From Membranipora membranacea (taxonomy: Eukaryota > Bryozoa > Gymnolaemata > Cheilostomatida > Membraniporidae), in contig OU612066.1 in NCBI GenBank assembly GCA_914767715.1, positions 687,001 to 751,000 on the forward strand: DNA of 64,000 bases, given 5' to 3'. The notes beneath the pieces were generated by a model that saw nothing but the letters and a program-made list of their open reading frames with translations, searched no databases and was not told where the DNA came from. The position numbers and the translations under genes were made by a program. This document shows, in pieces, positions 46,024 to 58,914 of this stretch (the first letter of the stretch is position 1; each line of letters opens with the position of its first letter).

Positions 46024-49000
46024 TCAAATAATGGGCTCCCCTGAGCCGTAATAACCAAAGAAAGCCCATCCAGTGATACACACCCATCCAGTTACTGCAT
46101 ACATAAGGCTCCAGTTACCAGTAGATTCTAATATAGCACCACTTATATATGTACCTATGAACCCTGGGATAGCTCCGAATGTGTTCATTATACCTGCAGT
46201 CACATAAAAAATATACACCACATAATTGACCATATTTCACACAAGAGACGATCTGATGGGATGGCTTTGATTTAACATATCACGTGTTCACAAACTCAGG
46301 AGCTTCGAATGTTTTACATTACTTAATATGTATGAATGTTCATTATCTATATTAGCAGAGCAATGATAGTATTCAAACCTGAATGATATTTATCTAGCTT
46401 CAAATCTTACCGAACATGAATCCCGAGTGTTGAGGTGTTATATCTGTCGGGTTCATTATAATAGTACTATGATAAGCTCCGTGTCCCGCTGTACCCACAC
46501 AGAATAGGAGCAGTGTCCCTCCGAACGTAGTCGTGTATGAGACAGATATAAGACACATACCAAACCCCAGCATAGCAAATATCTACAATCAGGTATACAC
46601 AGACCTTCACATCTACTGTCTCTCTCAACAGGGTGGGTATTGATCTCAATGTGTCATCAAATGTTTCATATTTCCAATCGGTTAAAATTTCTGAACCCTT
46701 GTGCCAGTTTTATTAACAAGGTTCTCATTATAGCGTTTTAATGAAAGGAACTGATGTATAATCACAAAATGATGAGACTCACATTTAGACTTTTTCTTGT
46801 GAATGTTTTTGAGTATCCTTTTCTCAGCATAATACTAGCAAAGTTTCCAACTATCACCGAGGAGGCCATATCCACTACCCATGGCAGCACATTATAAACC
46901 CAAGGCTACAAAATGAATCATCATCACACTCAGTGAATAATTGTATATATATCACAAAAATACGATTGGTCATAAAACTCACATAACTCATATCCTCATC
47001 ATTTAAAGGTTCAATTTCACCATTCGGTTGAGATGATAAATTCTGTGTTATTCTGTTGTAGAGTTATGATATGATCTTAGATATAAAGGATGGAGTGTAT
47101 TCTTACATATATGGATATGATTGATGGTCCAAAGTTGGTATTATGTCATGGTTTTTATGTTTTTTAGGAGTGGTGAGATGTTTACACAACATAATAATAT
47201 CATTGGCGCTTAATTAGTTTAAATACAGTACCTTTGCGTCCGGGAAGTTTTCATGGAAGAAAGTCGGCAACCAGAAGAGAACGACAAAGAAAGTGTAGCC
47301 TTGAGCAAAGTGTCCCACCAGCATAGCCCTGTACAAACCAAATATGAGAGGTTAGTGAAAACTGTATAAAAGGGAGGTTTGAGTTGTGTTCTCTACTACA
47401 AGAGGAAGACAACTCCTAACTATTATGAACTTAATTTATCCTGTTGTCATGAATGCATATGGAAACTATGCGACAAACCGATAGCTAAATTTAAGCATAG
47501 TAAAATTTGCTGAACTATAGAGAATTTATTTAACAGTGAACGAAACCATGCTTACTAACCAGAACGGAGGAGAGGAGAGAACCTTACACCAGGGTAAGCT
47601 CTGGCTGGTTTTACCGTCTACAGAGGGTTTGTGTTCCTTTACTGTTATAACATTACCATTTCTATAATCTCCATACAAGTATAATACACACAACCACACC
47701 ATGGCTAACACACCTGTGAGTATATAGTATGTATGATGAGGTCAGAGGCACATTTACATGTATACAAGCCGGGCTTTATGTACATATATACAGGTACATG
47801 AGTAGGAGGGTTGATCCGTGAACTGGGGAACAGGATTTCCAAGCTGTAACTCGCAACGGTGTCAAAATTGCTTCCATATACTAAGAGTAACGTGGCATTA
47901 GCAAAATTTCTGTTCTTCAGACATGTCTAGCAATATTGTTAAATCTTTTATCAGGGAATAGTGTTCATATTTACTTTGTCATAGCATAACAATCATTGTA
48001 AATAGTAACCATAAACTTTGCAGATTAGCATGAAAAGCTAGTGCAGTTATGACCATACTGGATTTTTACATAGAACTTTGATGAAGCCATACCTATAAAA
48101 TGGAACACAGCCTCCCAACCATAGTTCTCTAGTATAATAGAGCCTACCAGTCCAGTGAATAGAGTACCTCCGTGACTTCCAGCTGATATCACACTGTATA
48201 CAAAGGTTCTCTCCTTCTCGTTACAGTGCTGTCCTACAGCGCTCATAACTGATGGATAGTGCATACCTGTAACAGTATGTATACAGTATGTGTACAGTAT
48301 GTATATAGATAAGTATCATGTACCCATAGACTTAATTATAAACCTAGACAGGACACTATACACAGTATGTACATATGGATACTGGTTATCAACAGAAGCT
48401 CAGAGCGGATAAAAACTACTCCCATACAGGAAACCTCAATCAAATTGGAAATATCATATTTTTCACTGTTTGTAATATAATGAAAGCTATTGACCTCATA
48501 ACATAACTGCATCTAAAATTGATTAAAACAGCATGGCTACACTTTGCAGGTAAAAATTATTATCACAAATTTCATCGCACACATTCTTGAAAGGAAAACG
48601 TTCAAAATTTCATATTTATTGGGAATATCATTTGTTTGATGTTAATTTTTGTTTGATCCGTTGTTTGATTGATATTATTCAGTAAGGTTTTGAGAGAGCT
48701 TATTATCATTATTAAACATGACACATTAATAAATAACTGCAAAATTAACTGATAACAATTTTTTCTTCATTTGGCCTCAATGTTGACTTACGTAATCGCA
48801 ATACTTTACAAGCATAGGGAGAGGAAACAAGAGAAGACGATTGCCATAATTTAGGAGACGAGTAATTAGTGTCATGACTGACTGGTTACAGTGTTGTGTA
48901 TAACAGTCTAACATACCTTGTATAACAGACTAATAACCTTGTATAACAGACTAACATACCTTGTATAACAGACTAACGCACCTTGTATAAGACCCTGAGA

Positions 49001-50722
49001 TAGACGAGAGAAGATAATAAGCGCTAACGATGAGTGCTGACTTCCTGAGCCAACATAAGGAAAGAAAGGAGTTAGAAAAGTGATCCACGACCAGCCACAG
49101 GCCGCTGTGAGTATAACTCTCTCTGCTCCGAATCTGTCAGATAGATAACCTCCTAATACCTGAGTTACTGGATAACCCCACAAGAAACAAGATAACACTA
49201 AACCCTACAATCAAACATAGAGAGGATTTATACACAACATTACATACATAAACATATCACACTGAGCCTGTTGAAGCTCCCCCTGTTAATAGCAGGTCAG
49301 TGTCAGGGTGAAGTCTGGTGTACAAATGTAAAACAGCAATTGAAGCCAAAAAAATTAAAATTCATTGAATTAAATTTTGGCAATATGTGAATACTTGAAC
49401 TAGTTGTTTTTCATCATTGCCTTCCATAAACGAGATGGCGAAGAATTTCTTCCTGTTGTTTCATATTTTAAATAATGTGTTCCTGGAGACAGATTATGAT
49501 GAAGCACATTTCCCTCAAGGCCTCTATATTCTTAACTTCATATTATATTCACAACAAAGAGCAGGCGAACAAGACAAACCTGTTGTTTTTTATCCCAGTT
49601 GAAGTGGTCGTATAGTTCTGGCATACACAAAGCCATCGCTGTCCTTGATGAATAAATAATTATACTGCCCCAAAAATACAGAAACATCATAAACCTCTGA
49701 CGATCCCTGAAACAGAAGGAGTAGAATTGGGTGTACATGGGGACACATGTGTTGTGAAAATGTGTTTTTAGAGGAATCTAGAGCTAATAAACATGAAAAT
49801 CTCATAAAAAAAAAGATAATTTAATTGAAAAAAGGGTGTAGAAGGTTGCTTTTACACTTCAAATATAAGAATCAAATCAGGGGGAAGAAATTGAATACAA
49901 AATAAAGTATGTTCGAAATATTACAGGTAAATTCATTATTGTATTGTGTATTTAGATTGCGCTATTCCTTCATGTCTTGATCAGCGCTTTTTATTTAAAT
50001 TGGCGAAATATTGAAAATGATCCAAGCTGTGATTTCAAACATCGGATCTAGGGGTCTGGGTTAGAAAGGTGATCTCAGATTTCGAGAGTCATCCTCAAAG
50101 TTTATTCTGTAAACATTTTTGCTTTATAAGATCTTCTTTTCGGATTTGCAGCTTGAATATTCACAGGACTTCATATATTTACAATAAGCATGCTGATCAT
50201 GATAGATTATAATAATGTGCTTCAAACAATCATAGAAATAAAGCAAAACTCATCTGCTGATAAGTTATCTCCTCACTAAAATGATACATGTGTTAACATT
50301 CATAAATCTAATAACTTGATATTCGATAGAAGAGGTATACACCCTAGGGTTGTCATTGTCATAACCCGCTGAAGATGTTCTATCTATTGTATACACTAAG
50401 AATGTTCACACTATGAGGGTACACACGTCAGATGTTATTACGACCAGATATTGTAGCTAAGTACATCTGTTACAAAGCTGATTATTTATGTCATTTCAAA
50501 CGAAGAAATACACTGAAAAACACAAAATCACTGCTGGCACAAAATCCAAGCCCAAATCATGGGTTATTTGTTGTTGTAGGTAATCAACTGTAATAAGCCT
50601 TACCTTGACCATATTCTCTCTTTCTTAGTAGGCGTTGTGACGCTGTTGGACCCAGAATGCTGCTGTAGTACCTGTTTGTTATATTTATCCTGCCATACTT
50701 CTCCATCACTCTCATGCATCAT
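46024..50722 (-). CDS. SLC17A9: SLC17A9-like major facilitator (vesicular nucleotide transporter family), copy A
   Basis: Nine minus-strand exons (50604-50722, 49580-49706, 48982-49204, 48093-48266, 47560-47713, 47232-47328, 46783-46905, 46411-46582, 46024-46193) give 452 residues with about 12 membrane helices. The SLC17 family carries organic anions; SLC17A9 loads ATP into secretory vesicles using membrane potential. Visible family features are YSSRTAMALCM (TM1 arginine), FNWDKKQQ, FLWGYPVTQVLGGYLSDRFG, ISAGSHGGTLFTGLVGSIIL, FWLPTFFHENFPDAK, NPTDITPQHSGFMFG and GFIGTYISGAILESTGNWSL. The exon-3 donor (GTGCGT) is weak and is followed by three tandem copies of the junction, two of them with GTATGT. 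Paralog of the gene at 56799-62950; substrate not proven. Confidence 0.92.
48322..48360. mobile_element. Solo terminal fragment of the CCATAGACTTAA repeat family
   Basis: ACCCATAGACTTAATTATAA then ACCTAGACAGGACACTATA matches the left end of the element at 59004-59450. It is in intron 4 of transporter A. Confidence 0.6.
48895..48993. repeat. 21/22-bp tandem repeat of the exon-3 donor, about 4 copies
   Basis: CCTTGTATAACAGACTAACA units. On the minus strand each copy reads TTATACAAG|GT, reproducing the last bases of transporter A exon 3 and its donor, with GTGCGT, GTATGT, GTTATT and GTATGT in transcription order. Confidence 0.9.
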
Positions 50723-53178
50723 ACTGTGGCTGACACCTCAGACCTTTCTCCTCAGAGCCTCAGACCTTCACCCTCCTTCTCCTCCTTAGAGCCTCCTCCA
50801 ATCCGCACACAGATTTATCTCTGGGGTCTCACAATGTTGAACAACAGCTCATTGTAATAGGAAGTTGTGGTCACTTGGGTTATCGAAGTCTACAAGTAAT
50901 ATGAACAGTTTTTAGGCCGATAATGAGTATTAAAAAATATACATGGTGTTTGTAATGAGCCTTTGAAGGTGCTAATCATTAAATAAAACACCACAAGACT
51001 GGAGGCTTTAGTCCCGGACCTAACCAGGCTTTATAGGATGACCATTGTTTTGTGCGAATTGTAAGGATTCGGTGAGGATGATAATCTTAAAGAAGGCTCT
51101 TATTCATTCCTTCGCCCCTAATTGAGATATTCATTCTTACATCTACATAAGTTAGCTCTACATCCATATCTCATTCCTCACTTTTATAAGGTTAAGTTAT
51201 TAACAATACACAGATTATACTTTTCACATTTGGCCCTTCATTGGGCACTTTCCTCACACTCAAACAAGCTATACCCTTCAAATGGTGCAACAACCAGGAT
51301 ACCCTCCCCTCACCGTTTTCTATTACTTGCCTAGAAGTCCTAGACCTAGCTAATAACTACCTTCTCACCAGCAAACCTTGCCCTAGATTGAGTCTAGTAG
51401 CTTGTAATCTGTTGTGGCCAGCATTAACATCACAATGTAATATGTCTGGACAGGTCAGTTCTACCATGAACGGACTTTATATTTATAGTACTAGCCTGCT
51501 AGTGACTAGTTACTCTCTGTGGAGTGGGGCAATGAACTCCAGAGGGAGTTCATTGAGAGGGAGTTCTTTGAGTGGAGCATGGGTTGCTGTATTAGTTTAT
51601 AACTGAAGCCTGTATCTTACATATTATCACCATGAACCAAGGAGTTACTCCTTGCATGAACATAGTAGGCAAAAAATGGGCTTGTCTGCAATCTTCAGGT
51701 CAAGGAGCCCATGATGATGATATGATTATTATGATAATAATGACTGAGTTGAGAGTGGAAGCAGCCAAACTGGCCATAGATAGATATGTGATCACTTCTA
51801 TCCCATACTGATTATGGATATGGTCATCCCAAAATGAACCCCTATCACCTGTTACAACTTACCCAGTCAAGCTGAATACAGAGAGAGCTATAATAACTCT
51901 CTGCAGTGAGTCCTTGGCAGATTTTTTTCTTTCTTTTTCTTTTCAATATAAGTTGCCAACTTCCATGTGCAGCTGCAGAGGAGATTTTAACAAGGGCTCT
52001 ATGATAAAATAGGCTGGGGGTCACAGTGTGCCCCCAATAGATAAACTAAAGTTTCTCATGTGACCAGCTAGTAACAGCTGTACATTTAATCTCAGGAGAG
52101 GAAAACCCATAATAAATGCATAAAATGTTTTATTTCAACATGGGGTTGTAACTCCAATTTTAGGGTCATATTCTAGTCTGTCATCAGGGAGGCTGTCATG
52201 AGAAAAAGCTGTTGCAAAAGGTGAACAGGTAATATATTCAGAGGTATACCTACCAGGTACGTAGTTTATCAAAATGGTAGAGGCGACAAAAGTCCGAGGC
52301 GAGTCTGAAGCATCACCAGGAGGCATGCTGTAAGCTCTTCCCCCCAAGCAATTTAAGGGATATGAAGCAAATGAAGCTTATTCTGACATAGATTATTCAA
52401 TTTTAGTGTTTTTAGACCATCTGTTTAGCTTTCTAGGGGAGGCAGTGCTTCCTTGCCTCCCCTAGAATAAGAGCTATCGGCTTGCATACACAGTGGGTAT
52501 AATGGTCAACAGTGGTATTAAAGACACCAGCGGGACCTGCAAAATAGCGCATGAACACCGAAAAATTTATTTGTAGTAGATAATGAATTACATCAAACAG
52601 CTAAAAGTTTTATTTAGAAAAACTGAAATCTCTCCCTTTTCCGATGAGATTATTGAAAGAGTTGGTGGTTAGATTGCCTCTTGCTAAATCTTTGTTTAGC
52701 GCATTTTGTGCATGACGTGCTTTTTTTGTTTTGCACTGTCATTGCATTTTGTAACACAAGTTGAACTTCAACACTCCACTCTCATACACAAATCTTATTA
52801 ACATGTACTACCCAGGTAGATCACATATAATGAACAGTTCAGTGTAAAGTATAGTGACCTCCAGTGTTCATGCAAATTTTGGTTGAATCAAATCTGTGAG
52901 ATATTTAACAGTCTAACACAAGAGCCAAGTATATAGCAAGCTGGCCTTGCTAGTGAATGGTCAACATGTTTATTCGAAAAGACAACTGCTTACGAAGCCA
53001 ACAATAGTAATCTGATAACAAAGCAAAGTACATGTGCCTTGTAAATAAACTTCCTTGTAGGTAGTAAACAAAGTTTTATTACGATTCAAAAATTCACATA
53101 AAAATAGTAATACACGTTTTACAAATTTTTACATGAGTATGCATACATATACAGTAAATGATGAAAAATGTTGTGTAT
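50723..53178. other. Intergenic, no gene recognised
   Basis: Spacer between transporter A and the GST. It contains a repeat with GAACTCC..GAGGGAGTTCATTG near 51530-51575, a SINE-body-like segment near 51800-51870, and a foldback at 52431-52467. Open frames at 51241-51606 and 52135-52347 have no family similarity. Confidence 0.45.
52431..52467. repeat. Short hairpin, 14-bp arms
   Basis: TTCTAGGGGAGGCA, nine-base loop, TGCCTCCCCTAGAA. Exact arms. Confidence 0.85.
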
Positions 53179-54632
53179 TTATAGGTCTGCAGCAGGTCTG
53201 CTCTCGAGATGAGCCTTAACTACCGGGTGATTCCTGACCTTCTCCAGGTATTGTGTAGTCCAGGGTGTCAAAGTTTCAAATTCAGGACACGCAACCTTGG
53301 TGAACTCCAGTCCGGTGAAAAGATATATATCAGCCAAACCGATCTGCAAAATAAACAATAAATTATGGAAAGATTTCTCACCAGCTAACAAAGCTATGCC
53401 TGTGGTTAACCATCATCACTCAAGTGATAGGTAAGTGATGGTAAGGAAATTTAGTTAAGTTATTTACTTTTGGCACATCATTTATAATTTATGAAGGCGG
53501 TCACATCCTGCACATAAAAGAGCATACTGCTGGGTTTCAGTATCTAAATCGTACAGCAAGGAATGCCATTTGAAATTGCTTAAAAAATGAAAAGCAAAAC
53601 TTGACTTCATTACTGCAGTATCAAATACATCTGACTAAATCACATCTGAGGTATGAGATTGTCTAGTGCCTCTCACCTCATCGTTGATGATGAACTTCTT
53701 TCCTCTCTTTTCGGCGACAGATTGAATAAAGTTTAATGCTTTAATCCATCCCTCCTTAGCCTTCTGTATGATCTCATCTTTATTTTCTGGAACTGGGACA
53801 GCCTTGAAAAGCATCCACAAGTAAATGTTTGGGAGTCCATAAGCGTACATGGCCTCCTGTGCGCATTCGACAACAAGATCGTGTAGGGTCTCCTCCCACT
53901 GTCCGGCTCCGCACAGTCCTAAAATAATAAAAAAACATCATTTATAACCATGGACTTAATAAGTCTATGTTTATAAAGAAACACATACTAGCTCTCCTAT
54001 TGGAGAATGTCATGAATAATCAACTTCTCTACCTAAGGCCAGTCAAGACAGCTTAAAATCATATTTTCTCAGGGTAATAGAAAAGAAACTTACCGTATTT
54101 TCTAGCGATATGACGCGCAATAACGTTTGATTGGCAGATCAAACCATCCTCTGTCTCCAGAGTGGGTAATTGTCCCATCGGCTGAGCTACAATGATGATT
54201 GAATTGTTATTGAAATGTGGGCCAAACCAGTTATGTAAAATATGAGTTTTGACAAAGAGTTTAGCACAGCCAGCCCTTGAAGGCGTTCAGGCCGGCGAGC
54301 GCGGCCGGCCGTGCGAAAAGCCTGTAATTCTCAATTTCACAGTGCATTGAAAAAGTACTCTAGTACTAACATTGAAGCTATAATTGCTGCACAGTCGGAA
54401 GAATAACAGAGCGGAATAGTTGCAAAACTCATCCAATGTTCTGCAAATACGCAGCAGTTGAAATCTTTACACATAATCGAGTAAACTCACTTTTCTTTAA
54501 TTCAGGCCATTCTGTTTCTAAGTCCACTCGTAGATCTTCGAAAGTCTTGCCGGCAAGAGCGTACAAAATCCTGGAGCATTCTGCTCGAGCTCGCAGAGGA
54601 AAATATGTCAGCTTGTCCGTTCGATTTGCCAT
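53179..54632 (-). CDS. Glutathione S-transferase, sigma-type
   Basis: Four minus-strand exons (54491-54632, 54094-54186, 53677-53918, 53179-53343) join in phase to 213 residues, the usual length of a cytosolic GST. It conjugates glutathione to electrophiles or isomerises prostanoid-like substrates. The N-terminal thioredoxin fold begins KLTYFPLRARAECSRILYAL. The tyrosine in TYF is the expected catalytic residue and matches sigma-class LTYFNMRGRAE. QPMGQLPTLETEDGLICQSN contains the cis-proline loop and the glutathione-binding QSN. The C-terminal helical domain has IGLADIYLFTGLEF and ends HLESRPAADL. It sits between the two SLC17A9 paralogs in the same orientation. Whether it acts in detoxification or prostanoid synthesis cannot be told. 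Confidence 0.93.
53941..53977. mobile_element. Small foldback of the CCATAGACTTAA family
   Basis: TTTATAACCATGGACTTA and a near-complement in 37 bp, in a GST intron. Confidence 0.65.
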
Positions 54633-56798
54633 TTTTGCAGGTCCGAAAAGATTGTATGAGTTTCTCTGAGTTGTTGTATGCTAACACTTAGCGTGAGGCT
54701 GTATAATGAATAGTTTAAGCCAGCTGCAGCTTTTTATACCATATACAACAGTATACAAGCCATATTGAGGCTACGCTTGGATGCAGCTATGCTGAGCTCA
54801 CCGACCAAGGCAAAAACTGAAACTCGTGACTCTAATTTCATCAGTATGTTTTTCGCATTTAAAAAGCCATTCATTGATGACTTGACAGAAATGCAGAAGA
54901 TGTAAATGATTTAGCACAAGCTGGCCTATGAGGAAGTTACAAGTTAGCAGATTTTCGCCCCAGTTTAATATGAGGCTGATTGACAAATTACTCAGGGTAT
55001 AATGGTTAGTCAAATAATACTGATGTATGATGTATGAAAGACTCTAGCCTCTCTTGACAAGCTTTGTTCAGTTGGGGGGGGGTCACCCGCCGGACAAGAA
55101 TTACAGGTCAGACCTGGTGTCTGGCGATCTTGCCGCTTCCCCAAGTCAATTTACAGCGGAATTTCAAAGCAGCAACAAATACGCCTCAAAATTGTTTTTT
55201 TGTGTGTCAAATTCTATTTGATTGTGAAATGAATTCACTTTATTGTAACCCTCCACCTAGTTTGGTCAGGCTGTTTTTGTTTGGTGGAAGACCAATCCAG
55301 ATGTAGAAATGCTGACCAGGCTATGCCCGACCTGCTGTCACACAGCATGTCTTAGTGACCCTGACCTAGACAGTGCCCTCTTATTATATAATCATAACAC
55401 CATCTCTGTCCGACAGAGATGGTGTTATGATTATATAATAAGAGGGCACTGTCTATGTCAGGGGCAATATTTTGTTGAATCAACAAAATAAAATACTAAT
55501 CCGTCCCCAAGTGCCCGGTCAGTGATCAGCAACAAGATAATTCAATGACTTGACTACAGCACTTAGGAATCAGTGTTGGCCGGCCGTTCTAGTGCTGGAC
55601 CATCATATCTCTTTGCAGGAAGGTGTCTTCATAAATAAAAAGAGATTTTATGTTACTCCTATACACAACCATATTATGAGTTAGAAACTCTAGCTTGATA
55701 AAAAGTCAGAGATAATATACTCATAGCTATGACAACTGGCAATGGAAAATTCCAGCAACTCATAAACATTTTCGCATAGTCATTGCTGCAATGAGATAGA
55801 CAGTTTGTATTTCCTGCATTGTTTGAGAGCGGGTGTTTGTGTCACGTAGTCATGTTGATGTATTAGTGATACATCAGTGAAAAACTGCTACTATGACAAG
55901 CACATTCACTCAACTCAGAGACTATAGATATATCTATTATCTATCTATTATCTAGTCTCTGCTCAACTTTACACCTCCGACTTCTCTGTGTATAATACTA
56001 TGAGAACGGGGCTCATATGATACAATATCATATTTTGCAATGATTTTGAAAGGTTGTAAATGGCCAGCTCTGCCATTAATTGATGATAGATGTTACTGGA
56101 CTGGGTTAAATATGTTCTGGATAACACTAGCAGATTCAGATAAGCTGGGGCTTTAGAATTTGTCCCTTCGTCAATCAGACTAGTTTAGCACTTATGACTC
56201 CCTGGATAAATGCTACATGCTGTAATTCTTATCACTTTCAACAAATTCACAGCACTAAGCAATCCCAAACAACCAGTAGCTATTTTGTGAATATGATTGT
56301 GATTCTAAGAAATCTGAACTCCTACAAAGGCTCTTTGAATATCAACATTTTCCTGTGACTTTGTATTTGAATTCAAAACACTACTGAGTTCAATAAACAT
56401 GGAATAAGAGATTGTGCATATCAGATCATGGAATGAGATTAATAGTACCTCAAATTCACAGAGAGACTCATAGAGATATTATGTTCTAAAGCTGCCAGTC
56501 ATGAATGTGACATAAAATGTATAACATCTTATCATCTATCATTGACAACATAACACAATGATTTAGATACAAAAAACAGTAATGGACGACCACTACTATA
56601 GGAATCTGAGACTTAGACGTTAGGATCAGGGACGCAACAGGAGAGAGACGCAGAGCTAATATCGGGAATGTGAATCAGTCAACATGTCAATAATTTAAAA
56701 TACAAAGCACCAATAAGATCCCCAGCCATCTATTACATAAGAAGAGCTAGGTATAGTCATCGTAATTGAAGGTACAGTATGGAATTATTACCGGTTGA
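54633..56798. other. Intergenic with a long foldback, no gene recognised
   Basis: GST upstream region and 3' flank of transporter B. The only structured feature is the 105-bp foldback at 55359-55463. Confidence 0.45.
55359..55463. mobile_element. 105-bp foldback, 52-bp arms
   Basis: Arms starting CCCTGACCTAGACAGTGCCC are complementary with one mismatch, and the central loop is a single base. This is either a very young MITE or a palindromic duplication. No ORF. Confidence 0.88.
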
Positions 56799-58876
56799 TC
56801 AAGTTATTGGCTCGCCAGACCCAAAGTAACCAAAGAACGCCCATCCAGTGATACACACCCATCCAGTTGCTGCATACATAAGGCTCCAGTTACCAGTAGA
56901 TTCTAATATAGCACCACTTATATATGTACCTATGAACCCTGGGATAGCTCCGAATGTGTTCATTATACCTGCAGTCATATAGAAAATACAGGAAAAACTA
57001 ATTAAGTAATTGAATGTGGTACTCATCACTGCTACAGGAGGCATTAGCTACATAGCTACATAGCTACATTAGCTACTGCTACATAGCGAAAAGATCTTTC
57101 TAGAAGACTTGCATTTTTGAGGAAGTCCGACCACAATAAGCTGAGTCAGATCCATAAAAATATATATAATAGGCCTATGATAATAAAGATAACGTAACCA
57201 CATCACAACACTTATATCTTACAACTTCTCATCATTATTTTGCAATCCTCGTTTAATCGATCTATAATTTTTTAATGTTGATGAGTTAAAAGTGAAGCTA
57301 TGTCATCTAGATTATGATGAATTTAATATAACATTGGCCTATATAAAGAGAGGTTTGAAAATATAATACTATATAGGAACAAGAACAAATCCAGATGTTG
57401 GCTCTATTAAACTTGCTCATTAAATTTGCTTAAGCCTAATTAGAACTAAATGAGAATTCAATCTCAGAATTTGGACCTCATGAATATGACAACTGTCAAA
57501 CGTCAGAATAAGAATCTGCCATGAAAGGTGATGTAGATGTTTTTCGGGAGCAGAAATAGTTTAAGGCTGCGTGGGTGATTTGACCAGAATCCAATGCAGA
57601 TAAGCAACACGGTCGGGCAATAAATCGTCTGAATCGCAAAGTGTGCAGCTTCAGACTTTTCAGAAAATCGGTGTTTCAATATTGGTAATTCACATAGTCT
57701 ATGGTAGATCACTGTAAATTGGCCGGACATAAAGGCTAGTAAAACTTGGTTCGGTTTAATCTGGACAACATTTTCTGGTATGAAAAATTGCTAAGATTAC
57801 TAGTCCAGGCATCCACGCTAAATTTCTACGGACAATGTCTAACCAACAACTATTTTCCCCAGACGACAGCCCAGAAATAAAGCTTGAAGGAAATTATCAA
57901 TGCTATTTTTTTTTGTTATTATTATCTCGTACAAAATCCTTTCCTTGCAGCACCTCTGGTGAGTGATGACAAAAATTCAAACAATAGAGCAGACAATTTC
58001 TTATTTCTCTTCCTGATACCTCCAGAAGTAAATGTTAGTGTATACGAGTTTGGATCAATAGATTCAAGTGGTACAATACCTAACATCGTACTGGGGGGAG
58101 GGGGCGGTGGTTGGAGTCTATCTTATGTAAATATGCACAAAACTGTATTAACTACCTAAAAGGGATGCCATTTTCCAATCCCCAAGCAATCTTTGACCAC
58201 AATCAACCCGAAGCTTCCAGATCAGTATGACCACTTTCCCATCCCCTTAATATTTTAGCTTAGTATTTAACCAGAATGTTTTCCACATATCTTTCCCGTT
58301 AAACTGTCTCGATTCAAGGTTTTAAATCAAGTCTCATGATTCAACTAAAATCATAAGTTATACTGCCTAACGGATTTCTATCACGTAAATTCAGCTTTGT
58401 AAATTTCTCTCAATCTAAGAACTGGTTTCTGAGATAGTGTTGACATTCTCCCTCCTAAAAACCACCAGCGATAATCTGTGGCTGGCCGATCATGAGAACA
58501 GTATGTCTGTGACTGCAAACTGTTCGACACAAGAGTACAGAGAACTGTGAGGGAACAATTTCCCTCAATCTAAAAAGAATGTTTCCTGAGTGACAGATAA
58601 ACTGATACCTAATGTGATATATAAAACATACCAAACATGAATCCTGCGTGCTGAGGGGTGATATCAGAAGGATTCATGAGTACAGTACTATGATACGCTC
58701 CGTGTCCCGTCGTCGATAAGCAGAACAGAAATAGAGTCATACCGAAGGACTGTGAGAATCTGACTAATATAAGAGCTAATCCAAACACGAGCATCGCCAT
58801 AACCTTCAAATAAAGTGATAATAAGAGCTGAGAGAGCGACTAAGAGGAGAGATGTGCTGATCTGTGTGTGGAGTGT

Positions 58877-58914
<38 letters not shown>

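Noticed and set aside
57884-58159. 91-codon plus-strand open frame in a transporter B intron
   Set aside because: Low-complexity glycine run and no domain; antisense to an intron with no splice support.
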